From the NCBI GenBank assembly GCA_003152145.1, contig PLZL01000090.1, positions 4,441-13,578 on the forward strand: DNA of 9,138 nt, given 5' to 3'. A program made the translations under genes and the position numbers. The notes beneath the pieces were generated by a model. The model did no database searches. It saw only the letters and a list, made by a program, of their open reading frames with translations, and was not told where the DNA came from. Positions 1 through 4,841 of this stretch are shown here, in pieces. The DNA comes from Limisphaerales bacterium (GTDB taxonomy: Bacteria > Verrucomicrobiota > Verrucomicrobiae > Limisphaerales > UBA11358). The stretch's first letter is position 1. The number at the start of each line of letters is the position of its first letter.

Positions 1-1180
1 CAAATACACCATCAACATCAACACCGAGATGAATTACTGGCCCGCCGAGCCGGCCAACCTGAGCGAATGCGTGGAGCCGCTCACCGCGATGGTGATGGAT
101 TTGACCGAGACGGGCGCGCGCACGGCGAAGGTGCATTACAACGCGCGCGGCTGGGTCGCGCATCACAACACCGACCTCTGGCGCGCTTCCGCGCCGATTG
201 ACGGGCCGAATTCCGGAATGTGGCCGATGGGCGGCGCGTGGCTCCGCCAGAATTTGTGGGAACATTATCTGTTCACCGACAATAAAAATTATCTCAAGAA
301 AATTTATCCGGCCATGAAGGGCGCGGCGCAATTTTTCCTCGACACACTCGTCGAAGAGCCAATGCATCATTGGCTCGTCAGCTGCCCTTCGCTCTCGCCG
401 GAAAACAGACATCCGGAATCCAGCACCAGCATCTGCGCCGGGCCGACGATGGATTTGGAAATCCTGCGCGACCTGTTCGACAATTGCATCCGCGCGTCGG
501 AAATTCTCGGCACGGACAAAAAATTCGCCACCGAACTCGCCGCCGCACGCGCACGGCTCGCGCCGTTGCAAATCGGTTCCGCCGGACAGTTGCAGGAATG
601 GCTTGTGGATTGGGACATGCAGGCGAAGGAGATTCACCATCGCCACGTTTCGCATCTCTACGGACTTTTTCCGAGTGCGCAGATTGATTTGCGCTCCACG
701 CCGGAACTCGCAGCCGCCGTGAAAAAATCGCTGGAGATTCGCGGCGATCAGGCGACAGGCTGGGCGACTTCCTGGCGCATCAACCTCTGGGCGAGGCTGC
801 ACGACGGCGACCACGCGTTCAGCATTTTGGAATTTCTGTTAAGCCCGGCGCGCACCTATCCCGACATGTTCGACGCGCATCCGCCGTTCCAGATTGACGG
901 CAACTTCGACGGCGCGTCCGGCATCACCGAAATGCTGCTGCAAAGCCAGAACGGCGAAATTGAATTTCTCCCCGCGCTGCCAAAAGCATGGCTGGCCGGC
1001 AACGTGAAAGGCCTGCGCGCGCGTGGCGGCTTCGAGGCGGACATTGCGTGGCAGGACGGAAAGCTGACCTCCGCCACGGTGCGTTCGCTGGCCGGAAATC
1101 CGTGCCGGGTCCGTTACGGTCAATTGACGCGTGAAGTGAAGATTAAAAAGGGCGAAACATTCCAATGGGACGGTCGCTGA
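1..1180 (+). CDS. GH95 family glycosidase (alpha-L-fucosidase or alpha-L-galactosidase), C-terminal part
   Basis: The frame is open from base 2, so the gene begins upstream of the window and the internal ATG at 29 is not the real start. About 392 residues are visible, while GH95 enzymes usually have about 750 to 850, so this is the second half of the (alpha/alpha)6-barrel plus the C-terminal beta domain. Family hallmarks occur in order: NINTEMNYWPAE at the window edge, GWVAHHNTDLWR (about bases 149-184), PSLSPEN (about 386-406), EIHHRHVSHLYGLFP (about 629-673) and FQIDGNF (about 887-907). From knowledge of the bifidobacterial family prototype, the catalytic machinery is a general-acid Glu plus an Asp activated by Asn residues. 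The SPE Glu, the IDGNF Asp and the NIN asparagines are the likely equivalents, and all are present. The enzyme inverts terminal alpha-1,2-L-fucose, and some members prefer alpha-L-galactose. The residue after DGNF is Asp, where I would expect Gly. Whether it carries a signal peptide cannot be seen. It ends 6 nt before the stop of the convergent AraC gene, with no hairpin terminator in between. Confidence 0.93.
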   Translation, partial: KYTININTEMNYWPAEPANLSECVEPLTAMVMDLTETGARTAKVHYNARGWVAHHNTDLWRASAPIDGPNSGMWPMGGAWLRQNLWEHYLFTDNKNYLKKIYPAMKGAAQFFLDTLVEEPMHHWLVSCPSLSPENRHPESSTSICAGPTMDLEILRDLFDNCIRASEILGTDKKFATELAAARARLAPLQIGSAGQLQEWLVDWDMQAKEIHHRHVSHLYGLFPSAQIDLRSTPELAAAVKKSLEIRGDQATGWATSWRINLWARLHDGDHAFSILEFLLSPARTYPDMFDAHPPFQIDGNFDGASGITEMLLQSQNGEIEFLPALPKAWLAGNVKGLRARGGFEADIAWQDGKLTSATVRSLAGNPCRVRYGQLTREVKIKKGETFQWDGR

Positions 1181-1186
1181 TTTCCT

Positions 1187-2071
1187 TCAACGCAACCGCC
1201 GAAAAATATCGGGCGCGACTCCGAATACGCTTTTGAAGGCGCGCGAAAAATGAAACTGGTCGCTGAAGCCCGCGTGTTCGGCAACTTGCTTGACCAGCGC
1301 ATCGGGCGGCTGGAGCCACTCGGCGGCGAGGTTCATTTTCAGGCGCAACAAAAATTGGTATGGGCTTTGGTGGTCGTAGCGCTGGAACAGCCGGCACAGG
1401 TAGGCGGCATCCATGTGGCATTCCAGCGCAATCTGCCGCAATGTCTTGAGCCGCTGGAAATATTTTTCAATATGCAGGCGGGCTTGCTGGTAGGTGGTGA
1501 ACGAAAGTGTTTCAACGCCTTCCTGCGGCGCGCGTGATTCGGATATTTTCAAAGCCAGGCATTCGAGCAGCTTCGCGCAAAGCCCGGCGCTCCGGGCGGA
1601 AACGCGCTGGCCGCAGCGGATCAATTCGTCAAAGAGGTTCTGGATTTCGCTCGGCGGAAAAACCTGCGAGGCGCTGCCCGGCGGCAAATTGCAGCGGCGC
1701 AAAATCTCCTTTGATTTCGAGCCGGCAAAGTCCACGAAGTATTTGACCGGCGGCTCGGAGCGGTCGGCAGTGATGTCCTGCCGCACGCCGGGTCCGTAAG
1801 AAAAGACACAGCCCGGCTGCAAACTATGGCTGCGGTTTTGCAGTATCAGCAAACCGCGGCCGCGGACGACATATTCAATCGAGTAAAACGGAAACGTCGG
1901 GCGGTGGATTTCATAATCGGGCGCGCAGTGTTCGCAACCGCCGCTGACGATGGACAGGGGTGCGCGCTTCGGCGGGTTCAGGTTCAGGTAAAACCGCCTG
2001 GCCTCGAAAACCTGCAGCGAGAAAAATTCCGGCGCACCGGCGGCGGTTTTGACTGGGGTGGCCAGCTTCAT
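1187..2071 (-). CDS. AraC-family transcriptional regulator
   Basis: A 294-residue protein with the usual two-part AraC layout. Residues about 35-175 form a cupin-like sensing domain; the stretch IEYVVRGRGLLIL (65-77), followed by LQPGCVFSYGPGVRQDI, is typical of AraC-type sugar-responsive arms. Residues about 195-294 are the DNA-binding domain with two helix-turn-helix units: TLRQIALECHMDAAYLCRLF (about 210-229) and VKQVAEHAGFSDQFHFSRAF (about 260-279), followed by KSVFG. The second unit is a near-consensus AraC signature. The ligand is unknown; the neighbouring glycosidases suggest a sugar or oligosaccharide. The ATG at 2071 is the obvious start, being the first codon before the conserved region, although no clear ribosome binding site precedes it. 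The gene is divergent from the epimerase operon and convergent with GH95. It probably controls itself and the divergent operon through the repeat at 2083-2115, and may also act on glycosidase genes elsewhere in the locus. A Cys-x-x-Cys at residues 46-49 is present, with no assigned meaning. Confidence 0.93.
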   Translation of the reverse strand: MKLATPVKTAAGAPEFFSLQVFEARRFYLNLNPPKRAPLSIVSGGCEHCAPDYEIHRPTFPFYSIEYVVRGRGLLILQNRSHSLQPGCVFSYGPGVRQDITADRSEPPVKYFVDFAGSKSKEILRRCNLPPGSASQVFPPSEIQNLFDELIRCGQRVSARSAGLCAKLLECLALKISESRAPQEGVETLSFTTYQQARLHIEKYFQRLKTLRQIALECHMDAAYLCRLFQRYDHQSPYQFLLRLKMNLAAEWLQPPDALVKQVAEHAGFSDQFHFSRAFKSVFGVAPDIFRRLR

Positions 2072-2082
2072 GTTAAAAAGTC

Positions 2083-2115
2083 AACAATCGTCATGCACTG
2101 GCAAACTATCGTCAT
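2083..2115. promoter_or_regulatory. Direct repeat with 21-nt period, probable AraC-type operator
   Basis: Two 12-nt copies, AACAATCGTCAT at 2083-2094 and AACTATCGTCAT at 2104-2115, differ at one base and start exactly 21 nt apart. Two helical turns between half-sites in direct orientation is the geometry known for AraC-family operators such as araI1/araI2, where each half-site is bound by one subunit. The pair lies 12 nt upstream of the start codon of the divergent AraC-family gene. The sequence observation is direct; that this AraC protein binds it is inferred from position and spacing. Confidence 0.6.
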
Positions 2116-2141
2116 TCCCTTGCCGCCAAGTCCAGTGTAAT

Positions 2142-2155
2142 TTGTGTCCACACAA
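2142..2155. repeat. Short perfect inverted repeat overlapping the possible GTG start
   Basis: TTGTGT and ACACAA form perfect 6-nt arms around a CC centre. The left arm contains the GTG at 2144, which is the more upstream possible start of the epimerase. It could be a protein-binding palindrome or chance. As an RNA hairpin a 2-nt loop would force the inner pair open, so a DNA operator is more plausible. It favours the ATG at 2177 as the true start. Confidence 0.35.
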
Positions 2156-2176
2156 TTCAACCAAGACAAAACTGAT

Positions 2177-3223
2177 ATGGAAAAGAAACGACACGTCGAA
2201 AAAGACCCGCCCTTAAAAAAGGATGATTTGATCGTCATCACCGGCGCCGGCGGATTTATCGCCGGCAACCTCGCGCTTTATTTTAAAAACAAAGGCTTCA
2301 TCAACATCCGCATGGTGGACAAGAAGCCGCTTTACGAATGGTATTTGCACGTGCCTGGCGTCCAGAACCTCTGCCTCGACGTCAGCCATGAGGACAACTG
2401 TCGTCGCGTCTGCGAAGGCGCGGTGGAAGTGTATAACCTCGCCGCCGACATGGGCGGCATGGGGTTCATCGAGCGGTTCCGTGTCGAATGTCTTCGCAGC
2501 GTGCTCATCAACACGCACATGGTCGAGGCGGCTTGCAAAGCCGGGGCGCGACGTTATTTTTATTCCAGCTCCGCCTGCGCCTACAACACGCTGTTGCAGC
2601 AGGATCCGAACGTTCGCGCGTTGAAGGAGTCCGACGCATATCCGGCGATGGCCGAACGCGGCTACGGCTGGGAGAAATTGATTTCCGAAATGTTTTGCGA
2701 GGAATACTGGCACGAGCGCGGCATGAAGACGGCCATTGCCCGCTTCCACAATGTATATGGACCGCACGGCACCTGGGTTGGCGGACGCGAAAAGGCGCCC
2801 GCCGCGCTGTGCCGCAAGGTCATCGAGGCGATTGACACCGGCAAAAAGGAAATCACGATCTGGGGCGATGGCCAACGGACGCGCAGCTTCATGTATATTG
2901 ATGATTGCGTGCAGGGCATTGACATGATCATGCACTGTGACGATTTGATCGCGACACCGATCAATCTTGGTTCGAGCGAACTGGTTTCCATCAACGAATT
3001 GCTTTCCAAGATCGAAAAAATTGCCGGTGTGAAAATGCACCGCAAATACGATCTCGACGCGCCGCAGGGCGTTGCGGGCCGCAACTCCGACAATACGTTC
3101 ATCAAAAAAGTCCTGAAATGGGAACCGAACACCACGCTCAACAAGGGACTGGCGGAAACATACAAGTGGATTAAACAGCAATATCATGCCCGCAAGGCCG
3201 GCAAACGCGTGGGTATTGGCTGA
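2177..3223 (+). CDS. gme: GDP-mannose 3,5-epimerase-like extended SDR enzyme
   Basis: A 348-residue extended short-chain dehydrogenase/epimerase from ATG 2177; an in-frame GTG at 2144 would add 11 hydrophilic residues. It binds NAD through the Rossmann motif GAGGFIA (residues 23-29). Long stretches resemble plant GDP-mannose 3,5-epimerase: NLAADMGGMGFI (87-98), SSACAY (131-136), LKESDAYPA, GREKAPAALCRK, WGDGQRTRSF and GRNSDN. The plant enzyme's catalytic residues, as I remember them (Cys145, Tyr174, Lys178, Lys217, Arg306), all have counterparts: Cys134, Tyr163 and Lys167 in YGWEK, Lys206, and Arg302 in GRNSDN. The known reaction converts GDP-D-mannose to GDP-L-galactose (and GDP-L-gulose) in the cytosol. 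The plant protein is about 377 residues, so this one is full length. It is the first gene of an operon: its TGA overlaps the next ATG (TGATG). No good ribosome binding site precedes either start. The substrate could be a related GDP-hexose or GDP-heptose rather than GDP-mannose itself. Confidence 0.88.
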   Translation: MEKKRHVEKDPPLKKDDLIVITGAGGFIAGNLALYFKNKGFINIRMVDKKPLYEWYLHVPGVQNLCLDVSHEDNCRRVCEGAVEVYNLAADMGGMGFIERFRVECLRSVLINTHMVEAACKAGARRYFYSSSACAYNTLLQQDPNVRALKESDAYPAMAERGYGWEKLISEMFCEEYWHERGMKTAIARFHNVYGPHGTWVGGREKAPAALCRKVIEAIDTGKKEITIWGDGQRTRSFMYIDDCVQGIDMIMHCDDLIATPINLGSSELVSINELLSKIEKIAGVKMHRKYDLDAPQGVAGRNSDNTFIKKVLKWEPNTTLNKGLAETYKWIKQQYHARKAGKRVGIG

Positions 3224-4026
3224 TGAAATCCAGAGCCGCTTCGCCCGTCGCCAAATTTCTTGGCGCGATTCCCAACCGCCTGCAACTCGCCGGCGGTTGG
3301 ATTGACCAGCCGTTCGTTTCCGAGCACAACTCCAAGCCCCCCGGTTCCATGGTGGTGGTGCAGATCGAGCCGAATTTCCGCCCGATGGACCGTTCCGGCA
3401 TCGCCAGCGGCACGCGCGCCGTCGCCCTGCGGATTTGGAAAGGCAAGTTGCCTGATCGTCCGCCGGAAGATTTGGCGCGTGAACTTTACGAAGTCGAAAA
3501 CAAAGGCAAGACCGAGCCGAGTGGTTCGCAGGACATGATTGGTTTGGTATACCCGGGCGTGAACCGGCTGGATTACGACTTTAAAATTCACGGCGGCGTT
3601 TTTCCGTCGCACATCGAATCGTGCAACAGTGCCAAGGTTGCGCACTGGCTGGACAAGGTTCTGCATTTGATTCCGGTGGAGCCGCGACCGGATGGCTACA
3701 GTCCACTTGGCATCAAAAATCTGGAGCCGAAGTGGGTCGCCAAGCTCGGTCAATCGGGCCAGGATTGCTACGACGCCATCGTCAAAAGGGACGCGGAAGC
3801 GCTTGGTGCATCGCTCAATTTGAACATGAAGTGCTGGGAGACGCTGCTGCCGCACGTCGTCCGGCACCCGTTGCTCCGGCTGGATTTGATGCCGCTGCTC
3901 AAGGCGTATCAACGGCAATACCCCGGGGCGATGTATTCCGGATGCGGCGGCGGTTATCTCATTATCGTTTCCAACGAGCCGGTGCCCGGCTCGTTCACGG
4001 TGAACGTCCGCGTCGCTCAAAAATGA
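3223..4026 (+). CDS. GHMP-superfamily sugar-kinase-like protein with degenerate phosphate loop
   Basis: A 267-residue protein that I place in the GHMP kinase superfamily by three landmarks. IPNRLQLAGGWIDQPF (residues 16-31) matches the N-terminal substrate-binding motif. SGSQDMIGLVYPGVNRLDYD (100-119) resembles the G-x-QD...GG-x-n segment of heptose-7-phosphate kinase (HddA) and related sugar-1-kinases. YSGCGGGYLIIVS (238-250) matches the C-terminal glycine-rich motif. The central ATP loop, normally close to PxGSGLGSSAA, is replaced by GIASGTRAVAL (59-69), which lacks the consecutive serines. The protein is also shorter than HddA-type kinases (about 330 residues), apparently through loss of sequence between the first motif and the loop. 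It may be a divergent kinase or a sugar-binding partner without activity. It is translationally coupled on both sides (TGATG before, ATGA after), so it probably acts with the epimerase and the nucleotidylyltransferase. Exact substrate unknown. Confidence 0.72.
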   Translation: MKSRAASPVAKFLGAIPNRLQLAGGWIDQPFVSEHNSKPPGSMVVVQIEPNFRPMDRSGIASGTRAVALRIWKGKLPDRPPEDLARELYEVENKGKTEPSGSQDMIGLVYPGVNRLDYDFKIHGGVFPSHIESCNSAKVAHWLDKVLHLIPVEPRPDGYSPLGIKNLEPKWVAKLGQSGQDCYDAIVKRDAEALGASLNLNMKCWETLLPHVVRHPLLRLDLMPLLKAYQRQYPGAMYSGCGGGYLIIVSNEPVPGSFTVNVRVAQK

Positions 4027-4841
4027 GCGGGAAGAGACAAATCATCGTCTCCGGCGGTTTTGACGACATCAAGTCGCGCGACCTGCGTTTTCTCGAAGAG
4101 GCTTCGAAGCTCGGCGAGCTTTCCGTGCTACTGTGGCCGGATGCGGTGTTGCAGAAGCTGACCGGCAGACCGCCCAAATTTTCGCTGGCGGAACGGCGGT
4201 ATTTCTTGAAGGCCGTCCGTTATGTCAGCCGCGTGATTGAAGCGGCGGGCTCGGCCAGTCTCGACATGATACCCAAAAATTTGCACGCCGATATCTGGGC
4301 GGATGTGGAGGCGACGGCGAATTCTGCCCGCGAAAAATCCGCAGCCGAAGGCAGAATTTGCCATCGTCTTTTCAAGGCGGACGAATTGAATGGTTTCCCC
4401 GAACCACCGCCTCTGCCGTCCACGCCCGGCCGGAAAAAAGTTATCGTCACCGGCAGTTATGACTGGTTTCACTCCGGCCATATCCGTTTTCTCGAAGAAG
4501 TCAGCGCTTATGGCGATCTCTATGTCGTTGTGGGGCATGACGCAAACATCCGGCTACTCAAAGGAGCAGGTCATCCGCTCCTGCCACAGGACGAGCGGCG
4601 TTACGTCGTCGGTTCGATCAAATACGTTAAACAGGCGTTGATTTCAAGCGGCGAAGGCTGGCTGGATGCCGATCCGGAAATCAAGAAATTGGAGCCGGAC
4701 ATTTATGCCGTGAATGACGACGGCGACAAGGGCGGCAAACGGGAGTATTGCCGGAAGCTTGGCATCGAATATCTCGTCCTCAAGCGCACACCCGCGCCCG
4801 GGTTGCCCCGGCGCAGCAGCACCGACCTCCGGGGATTTTAA
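4023..4841 (+). CDS. Tandem-domain cytidylyltransferase-like protein, first domain degenerate
   Basis: A 272-residue protein made of two copies of a cytidylyltransferase-type nucleotide-binding domain, residues about 5-120 and 138-272. The second copy has the working motifs: GSYDWFHSGH (144-153) contains the HxGH nucleotide-binding signature, and RSSTDLR (264-270) corresponds to the family's ISSTxxR. The first copy aligns along nearly its whole length (RFLEEASKLGELSV against RFLEEVSAYGDLYV; ERRYFLKAVRYV against ERRYVVGSIKYV; LHADIWADV against LEPDIYAVN), but HSGH is replaced by KSRD (17-20) and no SSTxxR follows. It is therefore predicted to be inactive. Such enzymes join a CTP- or ATP-derived nucleotide to a phosphorylated sugar, polyol or amino alcohol; the sugar is unknown. 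ATG 4023 is chosen because it overlaps the previous stop (ATGA) and the conserved domain begins at once. The frame stays open upstream to 3621, but that part lies inside the kinase gene. Its stop overlaps that of the convergent GH31 gene. Confidence 0.85.
   Translation: MSGKRQIIVSGGFDDIKSRDLRFLEEASKLGELSVLLWPDAVLQKLTGRPPKFSLAERRYFLKAVRYVSRVIEAAGSASLDMIPKNLHADIWADVEATANSAREKSAAEGRICHRLFKADELNGFPEPPPLPSTPGRKKVIVTGSYDWFHSGHIRFLEEVSAYGDLYVVVGHDANIRLLKGAGHPLLPQDERRYVVGSIKYVKQALISSGEGWLDADPEIKKLEPDIYAVNDDGDKGGKREYCRKLGIEYLVLKRTPAPGLPRRSSTDLRGF

Larger units (their letters stand above)
2072..2176. promoter_or_regulatory. Divergent control region between the araC-type gene and the epimerase operon
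   Basis: About 105 nt separate the two divergent start codons if the epimerase begins at ATG 2177 (72 nt if it begins at GTG 2144). Both promoters must lie here or in the coding edges. The stretch is clearly more AT-rich than the flanking genes. I could not find a convincing sigma-70 -35/-10 pair in either direction. On the plus strand TGTAAT at 2136-2141 resembles a -10 box, but it has no good -35 partner, as expected for a promoter dependent on an activator. The region contains the 21-nt-period direct repeat and, further right, the palindrome, both listed separately. Confidence 0.6.

Noticed and set aside
29..31. ATG at 29 as the start of the GH95 gene
   Set aside because: The frame stays open to the window edge and the conserved NINTE motif lies upstream of it, so the gene is cut by the window.
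2213..4020. Two long minus-strand frames (2213-3187 and 3184-4020) opposite the epimerase and kinase-like genes
   Set aside because: Both lie opposite well-supported genes and their translations show no family motif.
3621..4022. In-frame upstream extension of the nucleotidylyltransferase gene (possible 406-residue protein)
   Set aside because: This stretch lies wholly inside the kinase-like gene in another frame. Its translation has no domain resemblance, and ATG 4023 with the ATGA overlap is the natural start.
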